DNA from: Methanogenium cariaci JCM 10550
GTDB lineage: Archaea; Halobacteriota; Methanomicrobia; Methanomicrobiales; Methanomicrobiaceae
Reading direction: 5' to 3'
NCBI RefSeq assembly: GCF_001315945.1
Contig: NZ_BBBG01000001.1
Coordinates: 290,736 to 354,735, forward strand
DNA: 64,000 nucleotides
Shown here: positions 1-9,867 of the stretch, piece after piece
Layout: every line of letters begins with the position of its first letter
Position numbering within the stretch: the stretch's first letter is position 1
Notes under the pieces: model-generated
Told to the model about the DNA's origin: nothing
Database searches by the model: none
The model's input: only the letters and a program-made list of their open reading frames with translations
Position numbers and translations under genes: made by a program

Positions 1-2
1 TG

Positions 3-74
3 GCGCAGGTGGTGCATGAACACCGCAGCGCAGAGGAGGCGGCAGAGATGCTCCGGGCAGGTGGGCGCGTATGA
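3..74 (+). CDS. C-terminal end of an unidentified upstream gene
   Basis: Only the last 23 codons lie in the window. They form an open frame that ends in TGA at 72-74, and this stop overlaps the ATG of the next gene (ATGA), the junction style used throughout the operon that follows. The tail is Ala/Glu-rich and probably helical. It is too short to assign to a family. The overlap suggests it belongs to the same transcript as the aromatic amino acid genes. Confidence 0.5.
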   Translation, partial: AQVVHEHRSAEEAAEMLRAGGRV

Positions 75-868
75 TCGGAAAGGCCATCCGTCTGGAACGG
101 ATCATGAATCGGAATACCGGTCGGTCGGTTATCATACCGATGGATCATGGCTTCTCGCTCGGACAGATCTACGGGCTGCATGACATGCCAAAGGTCATAT
201 CGGCGGTGAGTGAGGGCGGTGCGAACGCGATCGTCCTTCATAAGGGGGGGATGGTGCGCCACGGCCACCGGAAGGCGGGACCTGACATCGGGCTCATTGT
301 CCATCTCTCGGCGAGCACGTCCCTGAACCCGGATCCGAATGACAAGGTCTCGGTCTGTTCGGTGGAGGAGGCCATCTCCCTCGGTGCCGACTGTGTCTCC
401 ATCCATATCAACCTGGGCCCCCCCGAACGAGTCAAAGATGATCGAGGAGGCAGGCGTCATATCCCGGCAGTGCACCCGTTGGGGCATGCCGCTGCTCGTC
501 ATGATCTACCCCCCCCGTGGTGAGGGTGTTGACCCCACCGATCCGGCGGCCATCGGGCTCTGTGTGCGGGTGGCAGAAGAACTGGGCGCGGATATCATCA
601 AGACCAGTTACACCGGTGATCCGGAGAGCTTTGCGGCCATTACCCGTGCCTGTGCGGTACCGGTTTTGGTCGCAGGCGGCGAGAAGGGCGGCGATCGCGA
701 GAGCCTGCAGATGATCCGGGAGGCAGTGGGCGCCGGTGCGGCGGGCGTTGCGATGGGCAGGAATGCCTTCCAGCGTGACGACCCCCCCGTCCGGTTCATC
801 CATGCCATCACCCGCGTGGTGCAGCAGGACGCCACCCCTGAGGATGCACTGGGGGGGGCAATGTATGA
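71..868 (+). CDS. aroA': 2-amino-3,7-dideoxy-D-threo-hept-6-ulosonate synthase (ADH synthase, MJ0400 type)
   Basis: Class I aldolase-like (beta/alpha)8 enzyme that starts the archaeal route to 3-dehydroquinate, condensing a 6-deoxy-5-ketofructose-1-phosphate-type sugar with aspartate semialdehyde. The sequence shows the family start with [11 protein letters not shown], then [10 protein letters not shown], a [14 protein letters not shown] strand, the Schiff-base lysine region [10 protein letters not shown] and the phosphate-binding [13 protein letters not shown]. The frame breaks at a C7 tract (418-424) and a G8 tract (851-858). With C6 and G6 the protein reads through and stops at TGA 866-868, overlapping the next ATG. 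About 265 residues, the normal family length. First gene of the aromatic operon inside the window. Confidence 0.9.
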
Positions 869-1860
869 AGACGTTCTGGGTGGATGTCCGCACCTGCGGC
901 AAGGAGTGTGCGACGACTGCGATAGAGCAGGGGGGGCGGATGCACTCGTTGCAACAGAGGCCGCCCCGCTGCAGGCACTCGGACGGGTGACGGTGATCGC
1001 ACCGGACGGCGATTTGATCCTCGGGACGGATGTGCATGAAGTCTGTATCGACGGCAAGGAGGGTGAAGAAAAGGCACTCTCTCTGGCACAAACAGCACCG
1101 GTGATCGTGACCACCACGGACTGGTCGGTGATACCATTGGAGAATCTCGTCTCACAGTCCGACCGTATCATCGCTGCGGTGCACAGCGCAGCGGAGGCAG
1201 AGACGGCCCTGACCGTTCTCGAGCGCGGCACGGCAGGCATCTGTCTTGTGACCGACGACCCGGCAGAGATCATCGCGACTGCCGCTCTTGTCCGTGCCAT
1301 CACCCCCCCAGTATGATCTGGTGCCCTTCACGGTGACGGCCATATCACCCGGCATCATGGGCGACCGGGTCTGTGTCGATACCTGTTCTTTGATGCAGGA
1401 AGGAGAAGGGATGCTCATCGGCAATACCTCGTCCGCCTTCCTGTTGGTGCAGGCTGAGACCTTGGAGAACCCGTATGTCGCACCCCCCCGGCCGTTCCGG
1501 GTGAACGCGGGGGCGGTGCATGCCTACGCACTGATGGCGGACGGGAAGACCAAATATCTCTCTGAAGTGACGGCAGGTGACCGCGTGCTGGTGGCCCGTG
1601 AGGACGGCTCTACCACTGTTGCCATGGTCGGCAGGGTGAAGACCGAACGGCGGCCGATGGTGCTTGTCGAAGTGGAGCATGCCGGGATGAAATCGTCCCT
1701 TGTGCTCCAGAATGCCGAGACCGTCCGTCTGGTGGGCGCCGAAGGCAGGGCCATATCGGTTGTCGCCCTGCGACCGGGTGACACCGTCCTCGGCCACCGG
1801 CAGCAGGGAGGCCGCCATTTCGGGGGGGTGGCGGTCCTGGAGACGATCCGTGAAACCTGA
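865..1860 (+). CDS. aroB': 3-dehydroquinate synthase II (archaeal, MJ1249 type)
   Basis: Converts the ADH synthase product to 3-dehydroquinate by NAD-dependent oxidative deamination and cyclisation; it replaces bacterial AroB in many archaea. The start [14 protein letters not shown] is typical, and the C-terminal half carries the family signature ENPYVA..RPFRVNAGAVHAY, followed by the beta-rich domain with DTVLGHRQ. The frame breaks at G7 930-936 (G5 restores it) and C7 1303-1309 (C5 restores it); the fragments then join into a protein of about 330 residues. ATG 865 overlaps the stop of aroA'. Its own TGA at 1858-1860 lies inside the start region of tyrA, so translation is probably coupled. 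Confidence 0.9.
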
Positions 1861-2705
1861 CGCCAATACGGTGGGCATCATCGGCGGCCGGGGGGGGAGA
1901 TGGGGGGGCGGTTCTTCCGGGATGTTTTTGAAAAGGAAGGCTACCGGGTCATTGTCTCCGGGCGCACCACGCCGCTTTCCAATCGTGACCTCGCACAGCA
2001 GGCACGTATCGTGGTAGTCTCGGTTCCCATACGGGATACGGTGGCGGTCATTGATGATATTGCCCCCCCGTTTCTCTCCGGCGGCCAGATTCTCTGTGAT
2101 TTCACCTCGATAAAGCAGGGGGCGATGGAGGCGATGCTTGCAACACCTGCGCAGGTCATCGGCCTGCACCCGATGTTCGGACCGGGAGTCTCGTCCCTGG
2201 AGGGCCAGACCGTGGTTGCGGTGCCCGCCCGGTGCCTGCCTGCCGCAGGGGGGGATGAACTAATGGGCATGCTCTCCCGGCAGGGGCGCGGGTGACGGTG
2301 GCAACGGCCGCAGAGCATGACCGTATGATGGCCGTTATTCAGGGTCTGATGCATTTCTCTACGCTCGTTGTCGCAGAGACGATGCGGGATATCGGTGCCG
2401 CACCCAAAGACCTGCTCCGCTACCAGAGCCCGATATACCAGATTGAGACCGGGATTATCGGACGGATCCTCGGACAGGATGCAGCGCTCTATGGCCCGAT
2501 TCTTCAGGACAACCCGGAGGTGCGTGAGGTGGTGACGGCGTTCTCTGCTGCCGCAGCACGTCTGCAGGATATTGTCTGCACCCACGATACGGACGGATTT
2601 GCCGCGTTCTTCGAGGAGAATGCGGCATTCTTTGCACCGGTCATCCCCCCCGGTTCCATGGAGACAACGAACCGGCTCATTCAGGGGGGGCTGGTAAAGA
2701 AATGA
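1850..2705 (+). CDS. tyrA: prephenate dehydrogenase
   Basis: NAD(P)-dependent oxidative decarboxylation of prephenate to 4-hydroxyphenylpyruvate, for tyrosine. The Rossmann signature reconstructs as VGIIGGRGEMGRFF, followed by VVVSVPIRDT, the archaeal signature LHPMFGPGVSSLEGQ and an all-helical C-terminal domain. I chose the GTG at 1850 because it precedes the nucleotide-binding strand by eight codons and overlaps the aroB' stop; GTG 1871 is an alternative. The frame breaks at a G8 tract (1890-1897; G6 is needed) and near 2283, where a run of four G should be five. The stop TGA 2703-2705 overlaps the next ATG. About 285 residues, no ACT or mutase domain fused. Confidence 0.88.
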
Positions 2706-3505
2706 CCCTCTGCTGTCTGGGGGCCGGAAGGCACGTTCAGCCATGAGATGGCTCGTCTTCTCAGCGATGATCACGATGATCTCCTCCTCTTTCCGACGGT
2801 TACCGATGTCTTTCTGGCGGTAACGGAACGAAAGTGCGACGGTATCGTGCCGGTGGAAAACAGTGACGCCGGTGCGGTCGGGCCGGTGATGGACGGCCTG
2901 TCCCGCACCCCCGTGGTGATCACCGGGGAGGCCTATCTCGTGGTTGCCCATCATTTTGCCGCAGCCGTGCCTGCAGGAGAGATCACCGTGCTCTACGCCC
3001 ACCCGCAGGCGCATGACCAGTGCCTGAACTTTATTGAGATGCTTGGGGTGCCGGTCATCCACACCGAGAGCAACAGTGCAAGCGCTGCGCAGGCGGCCAC
3101 CCATCCCGGCGCCGGTGCGATCACCACCGAGACTGCTGCCGGTATGGCCGGGCTGCCCCCCCTGCAGCAGCGCAGTGTGCAGAACACAAAGAACAATACC
3201 ACGCGGTTTCTGCGCATATCGGCAGACCGTCCCGAGACCCGGCCCGCGACCGGCAAGTGTTCTCTGATCATCGACCCCGACGCGGACCGGCCGGGTCTGC
3301 TGTATGAACTGCTGGGGGTGTTTGACCGGCACCACCTGAACCTCACCCGCATCGAGTCACGGCCGTCCAAACGGGGTATGGGGAACTACATCTTCTTTAT
3401 CGATGTGGAGATCGCTCCGGGTCTTCCAGATGCGCTGGAGGCAGTCAAAAGACTGGCGTCTGTCAAGGATCTCGCTGGTACGGCCGGCTGGAGGGTGACA
3501 TATGA
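2702..3505 (+). CDS. pheA: prephenate dehydratase with ACT domain
   Basis: Decarboxylates and dehydrates prephenate to phenylpyruvate. The N-terminus reconstructs as MTLCCLGPEGTFSHEMAR if the GGGGG at about 2718-2722 is read as GGGG. Further family marks are PVENSDAGAV and the catalytic-site region NTKNNTTRFL near residue 165, followed by a C-terminal ACT regulatory domain (DRPGLLYELLGVFDRHHLNLTRIESRP), the usual phenylalanine-sensing module. As read, the frame runs straight into EPSP synthase. A one-base correction near 3470-3475 gives an end ...RLEGDI with TGA at 3503-3505, overlapping the ATG at 3502. About 267 residues. Confidence 0.88.
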
Positions 3506-4776
3506 GTGTGCATCTGCCGAAAGTCTCTGGTATCCGGTTCCGTATCACCGCCCCCCGCCCTCAAAGAGCTACACCCACCGGGCACTCATCGCGGCCGCGT
3601 GTGCGGACGGCAGGTCGGTGCTCCGCAACCCGCTGCAGTCAGAGGATACGGAGGTGACCATCACTGCCCTCCGGCAGCTCGGCGCAGAGATCACCGGTAC
3701 CGGAGACCTCGTGGTGGAGGGCACCGGAGGACAGTTTTCTGCTTCGCCGGGATGCACAATCAACTGCCACAGTTCCGGCACGTCCATGCGGATGCTGCTC
3801 TCTCTTGCCCTGCTTGCAGACCGGCCGGTCTGTCTGACCGGCAGTCAGCAGTTGCAGAAGCGGCCGGTGGCGCCCCCCCTCGTGGATGCGCTGAACACCG
3901 CCGGGGGGAAGATTTGCTACCTGAAGGAATCCGGGTTTCCGCCGCTACGGGTGGACGGGGCATTCCGGGGCGGGTCTATGGAAGTTGATGCCTCGGCAAG
4001 CAGCCAGTTCCTGTCGTCTGCCCTGATGGCAGCACCATGCGGTGCAAAACAGACCCGGATCACCACGCCCGGTGAACCGGCATCGCGGGCGTATCTGGAT
4101 ATCACCACCGATGTGATGGCCAGCTTCGGGGGGGCGCCAGTGACGAGGGACGGCTACCGCCGCTTCTCAGTCTCTCCCGGTGGGTATACTCCGGCGGCGT
4201 ATGCGGTGGAGGGGGACTACTCCTCTGCCTCCTACTTCTTTGCTATCGCTGCGGTCTGCGCCGGGACGGTGGAGGTGACGCACCTAAATCCTGTCTCCTG
4301 TCAGGGTGACCGGATGTTTCTGTCTCTGCTGGCAGCGATGGGCTGCCAGGTCACGGAGGGCAGTGATTCTGTCACGGTCGCATCGGATGGCAGGCTCAGA
4401 GGCATCGCCGCTGCGATGGGGGGATATGCCTGACGTGGTGCTGACGCTTGCCGCTGTGGCAGCCTTTGCCGAAGGGCCGACGACTCTTACCGGCATCCGT
4501 AACCTGCGGGCCAAGGAGAGTGACCGGATTGCTGCGATGGTCAGGATTGCCGTCCTCGGCGGGGCGGATGCGGTGGTCTCCGGTGATACGATCACCATCA
4601 TCCCCGGCAGGCTGCCGGGCGGTGGTATCATTGACCCGGAGGACGACCACCGAACCGCGATGAGTGCGGCGGTGGTCGCCCTGAAGCGGGGCGATGTGGA
4701 GATCCTGCACCCGGAATGCGTGCAGAAATCCTATCCCGGATTCTGGGACGCACTCCGGAAAGGAGGCATGCTGTGA
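3502..4776 (+). CDS. aroA: 3-phosphoshikimate 1-carboxyvinyltransferase (EPSP synthase)
   Basis: Transfers enolpyruvate from PEP to shikimate-3-phosphate. The start MSVHLPKVSGIRFRITAP is followed by the substrate-binding PPSKSYTHRALIAAA, then NCHSSGTSMRMLL and, near the C-terminus, NLRAKESDRIAAM, all diagnostic. The frame breaks at C6 3551-3556 (C4 restores PPSKS) and G6 4418-4423 (G5 restores it). About 420 residues, normal length. ATG 3502 overlaps the pheA stop, and the TGA at 4774-4776 overlaps the GTG start of the next gene. Confidence 0.93.
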
Positions 4777-6177
4777 GAATCGTTCTCATCGGTCCCCCGT
4801 GGCAGTGGGAAGACGACCATCGGGCACCTTCTCGCGGAGAATCTGGGTTACCCGTTCATCGACACCGACCGAATGGTGGAAGCGGCTGAGGGTATGGCCA
4901 TCCCTGCGATCTTTGCCGAGCGGGGGGGCGAACTTGCATTCCGGGCCGCAGAGTCCGCAGCCATTCGTGCGCTGCCGCAGGATCGAGGGGGGGTGGTGGC
5001 AACGGGCGGCGGTGCCGTTCTGTTAAGTGATAATGTGCAGGCACTCCGCTCCGGCAGTCTCACGATGTTTCTAGATGCCGATGCCACCGTCCTTGCGGCG
5101 CGAACCGCAGGCAGCACCCGCCCGCCGTTAACGGCTCTCTCCCCCGGAGGCCGAGGCGGCCGCCGTCCGTAAGGAACGGTTGCCGCTCTACCGGGGGGGG
5201 CCGCCGACTTCTGTATTGATACCGGCGTGCTCTCTCCTGCCGAGGCTGTTGCCCGCATCAAGGCGTTCGTAGAGGAGCGCCGTTCGCCTGAACCCCGCAT
5301 GGAGCAGTTCACACTTCTGCGGCGGACATGGAGGATAAAAAACCGTGATGAGTGGCAGGCGATTGGAGGCGATCCCCACATGGTGGAGGGCAAGCCTCTG
5401 CACGGTCTCTTTGCTGTCATTGGCAACCCTTGCCTGCACAGCCGGAGTCCCGAACTCTTCACTGCCCTCTTTGCCGCCTGCGGAGTGGACGGTGTTTATA
5501 CCCGTATCGAGTGGCCTGACCTTGATGCCATCATGGCGCTGGTTCAGTCGGTCGGGTGCAAGGGGCTTTCGGTGACCATTCCGTTCAAGTCGGATGTGAT
5601 GTCATACTGTGATGAAATAACCGCAGACGCACAGGCGATTGGTGCGGTGAATACGGTGGTCCGATGCGGTGACCGGTGTGTCGGCACAAATACCGACTGG
5701 ACGGGTATCCGCCAACCGCTCTCGGGCACCCCCCCGCCCGGTCATGCGGTGGTCTTCGGGGCGGGAGGTGCTGCCCGTGCGGCGGTCTACGCCCTGCAGG
5801 ATCTGGGGATGGAGGTGACGGTGCTGAACCGGACGGAGGAACGGGCCGGTGTCATTGCCCGTCACTTCGGGTGCGAATACGGCACTCCGGCCGCCTATGA
5901 TCCGGAAAAAACCGACCTGATCGTGAACGCAACACCGGTGGGCATGGAAGGACGCGGCGGCAGTGTGCTGGAGAAAGGTGACCTCCGGGCGCACCAGACT
6001 GTCTTTGACCTCGTTTATACCCCGCCGGAGACGGAACTGCTCCAACAGGCAAATGCTGCAGGCTGCCGGTGTATCCGGGGGGGCACCGAGATGTTTGTGT
6101 ACCAAGCGCAGGAACAGATGCGCCTTTTCACCGGCATTGCCGCAGACGCCGCACTCATACGGGAGATACTGGGATGA
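4773..6177 (+). CDS. aroKE: P-loop shikimate kinase / shikimate dehydrogenase (apparent AroK-AroE fusion)
   Basis: The N-terminal ~175 residues are a bacterial-type AroK: a Walker A reconstructing as [13 protein letters not shown], the shikimate-binding [18 protein letters not shown] and [11 protein letters not shown] linker of about 40 residues follows without a stop. Residues ~215-465 are Aro[14 protein letters not shown] (shikimate-binding serines), the catalytic-lysine segment [14 protein letters not shown], the NADP loop [14 protein letters not shown], and VNATPVGM. Frame breaks in the AroK half are at C5 4794-4798, C5 5141-5145 and G8 5193-5200. Most archaea use a GHMP-family shikimate kinase instead. 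A lost stop between the halves cannot be excluded; a separate AroE could start at ATG 5380. Confidence 0.8.
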
Positions 6178-7188
6178 ATACCTTTGGACGATATTTTCGT
6201 TGTACGATGTTTGGCGAGAGCCACGGACCGGCGCTGGGGGGGGTGGTCGTTGACGGCTGCCCTCCGCAGATACCCTTTTCCCCGGCACACCTGACTCCTC
6301 TGATGGAGCGGCGGCGGCCGGGCCAAAGCCTCTGTCCTCGCCCCCCCGCAAGGAGTTGGATGAGGTGGAGATCTTGTCGGGGGTCTTTGAAGGAGAGACG
6401 ACCGGTATGCCGGTGGCGATGATCACCCGGAACTGGGACGCACAGAGCAGTGCGTATGACACGCTCCGTGACACCGCCCGGCCGGGTCATGCCGACCTTG
6501 CCTATCACCAGAAGTACGGCTGCCGGGATCACCGGGGCGGTGGCCGGAGTTCGGGCCGCGAGACCGTCTCACGGGTCATGGCCGGAGCCCTTGCGATGCA
6601 GGTGCTTGTCGCCCGTGGCATCCGTATCGAGAGCAGAGTCTGTGAAATCGGCGGCGAGTCCGACCCGGACCGCTTTGCCGCGACCGTCCTCCGGGCGAAG
6701 GAGGCGCATGACTCCGTGGGCGGGATTCTCGAAGTGACCGCTACCGGGTGTCCACCGGGGGGGCTGGGTGCCCCCCCTGCGGCCGAAAAACTGGACGCCG
6801 AGATCGCCCAGGCGATGTTCTCCATCGGTGCGGTGAAGGGTGTGGAGATAGGCTCCGGGTTTGCGGCGGCCCGGATGCGGGGTTCCGTCCATAATGATCC
6901 CATCACCTCCGCGGGGTATGCATCCAACAACGCAGGCGGTATTCTCGGCGGCATATCGACCGGTGCGCCGGTCGTGATGCGAATTGCGGTGAAGCCGACC
7001 CCATCCATCGCACAACCACAGCAGACGGTGACGATGGAGAACAAAGATACTACGGTCACGGTAGAGGGCCGCCATGACCCTGTATCGTGCCGCGGATAGG
7101 GGGGGTGGTCGCAGAGAGTATGCTGGCGCTTGTCCTTGTAGACGCCCTCTGTGAACAGGAGATCATACGGGCCTTCCGGTCACGCTGA
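6174..7188 (+). CDS. aroC: chorismate synthase
   Basis: FMN-dependent 1,4-elimination of EPSP to chorismate, the last common step. The N-terminal signature [20 protein letters not shown] is intact, followed by [24 protein letters not shown], the FMN-site segment [20 protein letters not shown] with SSGRET after it, and [20 protein letters not shown] 6174 overlaps the aroE stop. The frame breaks near 6330, where one base is missing before SSPRKE, and around 7072-7106. Repairing these gives an end with [16 protein letters not shown] and TGA at 7186-7188, about 335 residues. Last aromatic gene of the operon. Confidence 0.92.
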
Positions 7189-7217
7189 GAGGGAGAGAGG
7201 TGAACGAAGTGGCTGAA

Positions 7218-7698
7218 ATGATGATCCGGCGGTATACGGACGACGACTTTGCCGCCGTCTGTGCTGAACGGGGAGGGGCAGAATGAGCTATGCAGGGGGC
7301 GGTATTTGTCCGGCAGGCGGGAGTTCTCTATCGCTCAACGTTTCTCTGCGCCGTTTGTGACGGTGTGGTCTGCGGGTATACCATCGGTGCGCCGGTCATT
7401 GGCGGGAGTGAAGCGGCATGGGTCATCCGCCTCGGGGGTTGTGCCATCCTGCGTGGTAGGGGGAATTGGCCGCGCTCTGATGCGGGCCCTTGAAGAGCGG
7501 TTTGAGGCCATGGAGATACAGGAACTCTACCTCTCCGTAGACCCGGAAAACCACCCGGCCCGATCCCTCTATGATTCTTTAGGGTATCGGATCACCGAGA
7601 CCATCTGCGAATATTTTGGTGAGGGGGGGGAGGATCGTCTGATCATGAAAAAGGTCCTGCACACGGCCCAATCCTCATCATTATCTCCCTGCCGGTGA
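7218..7698 (+). CDS. GNAT-family N-acetyltransferase
   Basis: Acetyl-CoA-dependent N-acetyltransferase fold. The N-terminus MMIRRYTDDDFAAVCALN is a typical GNAT first strand and helix. The acetyl-CoA loop reconstructs as RGRGIGRALMRALEERF (the R/Q-x-x-G-x-G/A motif), and the C-terminus has LYLSVDPENHPARSLYDSLGYRITE, as in RimI-like enzymes. The reading frame is broken several times (near 7250-7290 and 7430-7470) in G-rich runs. The start is uncertain: ATG 7218, ATG 7221 or GTG 7209. It follows aroC by about 30 bases and may share its transcript. The substrate is not evident. Confidence 0.7.
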
Positions 7699-7727
7699 AA
7701 CGATATTCCTGCGAAACGGAGCCATAT

Positions 7728-8958
7728 ATGGATACCCTGCGAAATAAGACCATCCACGTCGAGTCATACGGCTGTACGTTCAATCATGCCGATACCGAGA
7801 AGATCATCGCTCTTGCAGAACGGCAGGGATGCGTGCAGGTGCCCGCGGAGGAGGCGGAGTGCATCATCATCAATACCTGCACGGTGGTGGGGGCGACTGA
7901 ACGAACGATGCTGCGCCGTATAAGGCTTATGCCGGAAAGGAGATTGTCGTCACCGGGTGCATGCCCGTGGTGCAGCGGGACCTTCTTTTGGAAACTGACC
8001 CCCCCGGCCTGCACATCATTCTGCCGGAGACAATGTATGCCACATGCCCGGAAGTGGGGGCGATGACCGACCCCCACACCGGGGGGGTTGTCCAGATTGG
8101 CACCGGCTGTCTTGGCTCATGCGGTTACTGTGTCACCCGGCTGGCCCGCGGTCCGCTGAAGAGTTTCTCCGCAGACGCGATCGTTGCCGAGGTGGAACGA
8201 CTGGCCGCTCTCGGTGCGTATGAAATTCAGCTCACCGGGCAGGATGTGAGTGCCTGGGGCATGGACATCGGCAGGACCTTGCCTATCTGCTGGAGCGGAT
8301 TGCCCATGCGAAGGGGGGGGATTTCTGTCTCCGCGTCGGCATGATGAACCCCCCCGCGACCGCCGGACGTATCATCAGTCGCCTTGCGCCCGCATTTGCG
8401 CATGAAAAAATATTCGGGTTTGTGCATCTGCCGGTGCAGTCGGGGGGGTCTGACGCGGTCCTTGCATCCATGAACCGTGGATATACGGCGGCCACCTTTG
8501 AAGAGATCGTGGCGGCGTTCCGTGCCGAGATCCCGGATGTGCGGGTCTCCACAGATATCATCGCAGGCTTTCCCACCGAGGGGTGCCGCGAGTTTGACGA
8601 GACCCTTGAGATGATCGGCCGGGTGCGCCCGACCAAGGTGAACATCACCCGGTTCTCGGTGCGGGAGGGGGGGACGCCTGCCGCTCTTTACCACGACCAC
8701 CCCCCCGACTGGGTGAAAAAGGAACGCTCCCCGTGCCCTTACCCATCTCACGGAACGCATCTATGATGAGGAGAACCTCCGTTGGATCGGGCGCAGACTG
8801 CCGGTTTTAGTCACCGAACAGAAAAAAACGGGACGGTCATTGCACGGGATGCCACCTACCAGAATATTGTGATCAAAGAAGACATCCCGCTGGGCACCCG
8901 TCTTTGGGTGACGGTGACCGGGCACCACCGCCATTACCTGCTGGCCGCACCCGTCTGA
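7728..8958 (+). CDS. tRNA N6-threonylcarbamoyladenosine methylthiotransferase (e-MtaB/CDKAL1 family)
   Basis: Radical-SAM enzyme that adds a methylthio group to t6A37 in tRNA. Three domains are visible: an N-terminal MTTase domain with VESYGCTFNHAD, IIINTCTVVG and TGCMPVVQRD (the cysteines of the auxiliary cluster); a radical-SAM core with C-x3-C-x2-C in IGTGCLGSCGYCVTRLARG; and a C-terminal TRAM RNA-binding segment (PVLVTEQKKTGTVIARD...). HLPVQSG and STDIIAGFPTE are family marks. Several G/C tracts (about 7920, 8085, 8317, 8700) break the frame. I prefer ATG 7728, eleven codons before the conserved ESYGCT; GTG 7695 is possible. Confidence 0.85.
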
Positions 8959-9062
8959 TCTCCTCTCTCATTTTTAAAATCCCCCCTTTTGTTGTCTGTC
9001 ACCTTCTGGGATCGGTTCAATCTTTGCGAAGGATTAATGCCTCTTTTGTATAACGATTCAGT

Positions 9063-9631
9063 ATGCAGGGTTCATGCGATCTGGACAAGATTGAAGAAGG
9101 ATTTAAGACAGCCGTTGCCTGTGCAAAGAAGGGCACGGAAGGGGGGTTGAGGCCCTTTCCCCCCCGGAGATTCATGCGTCACTGGTGCCTCTGATATCCC
9201 GTCTTGCAGCGGATGCGGCAACGATTGTTCCCACCGCCGGTCTTTTGATGATGCTCAGGGGGGGAAAGCAGGACGGCAAGGGCGAACTGTATGATACGGT
9301 ATACTTTGACCAGAAGATGCTGATTCTGGGAAAGACCGACCCCATGCCCTACCGGCCGGATGACACCACCAAGAAGGTGGATAACCAGTATCTGGTGCTG
9401 GGCGAAGACGGTGTCTTCTCGGAACTGATGTACAGCAGTGACGGGTTTTTAATCGACGTCTACAAGAAAGACCTCTCGGCAGAGGATGCTATCTCCCTCT
9501 ACGGACTGGAGGCAGTGGTGATGCTCTATAAGGCCGTGCAGCAGTTTGCTCTCAATGAATCCGGCCTTCATGAGGCAATGGGCAGGGTCCTTGATTTTCT
9601 GCTTGCAGAAGAGCTTGACGCCACAGACTGA
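9063..9631 (+). CDS. conserved-looking hypothetical protein
   Basis: I do not recognise a family. The reconstructed protein is about 188 residues, soluble, with no signal peptide or membrane segment. It starts MQGSCDLDKIEEGFKTAVA, and a frame break at a G6 tract (9141-9146, G4 restores it) joins it to LISRLAADAATIVPTAGLLM and a region with DTVYFDQKMLILGKTDPM. The C-terminal third looks helical (EAVVMLYKAVQQFALNESG). It is followed by a clear hairpin terminator, so it ends a transcript; the upstream 100 bases are AT-rich and may hold its own promoter. Confidence 0.6.
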
Positions 9632-9640
9632 TTTTCCATG

Positions 9641-9672
9641 AACAGCAGTACTCTGCTGTTTTGTCTTTTTTT
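9641..9672 (+). terminator. hairpin plus T-tract terminator
   Basis: AACAGCAG and CTGCTGTT form a perfect 8-bp stem around a 4-base loop (9641-9660), followed by a T-rich run to 9672. It lies nine bases after the stop of the preceding hypothetical gene. Archaeal termination mainly needs the T-tract; the stem is an addition. Confidence 0.7.
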
Positions 9673-9683
9673 GCAGGGGGCGG

Positions 9684-9704
9684 ATGTATGGAACCATCCG
9701 GTTC
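9684..9704 (+). repeat. 21-bp direct repeat, copy 1
   Basis: This 21-base sequence, beginning ATGTATGGAACC, recurs exactly at 12129-12149. The two copies bracket the winged-helix/FHA and kinase genes. Read as codons, both copies begin Met-Tyr-Gly-Thr-Ile-Arg-Phe, and the next few codons remain similar (PDGTFP against SNGNCP), so they may be relics of a duplicated small gene rather than a regulatory site. Confidence 0.7.
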
Positions 9705-9867
9705 CCTGACGGGACGTTCCCTGTAGTATAGTTTTATTGGGTGTCCGGGAGCAGATCTTTTTTCATATGCATCTTTCCGTAGCAACAGCAGTCTGTCACG
9801 GGGAGATGCCGGAATATTTTGTTTGCTCAGATACGGATTGACAGGGAGGGAAAAGACGGGTGATACG

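Noticed and set aside
339..1316. Apparent fusion of ADH synthase with DHQ synthase II
   Set aside because: The G8 run at 851-858 causes it. With G6 the first gene stops at 866-868, overlapping the DHQ synthase start at 865.
1941..3335. A 464-codon open frame on the minus strand, opposite tyrA and pheA
   Set aside because: It is antisense to genes with clear family motifs, and its product is rich in His, Arg and Pro without any motif, typical of a shadow frame in GC-rich DNA.
2748..4433. Apparent PheA-EPSP synthase fusion in one open frame
   Set aside because: A one-base correction near 3472 gives a natural PheA stop overlapping an ATG that starts the exact EPSP synthase N-terminus, so the fusion is an indel artefact.
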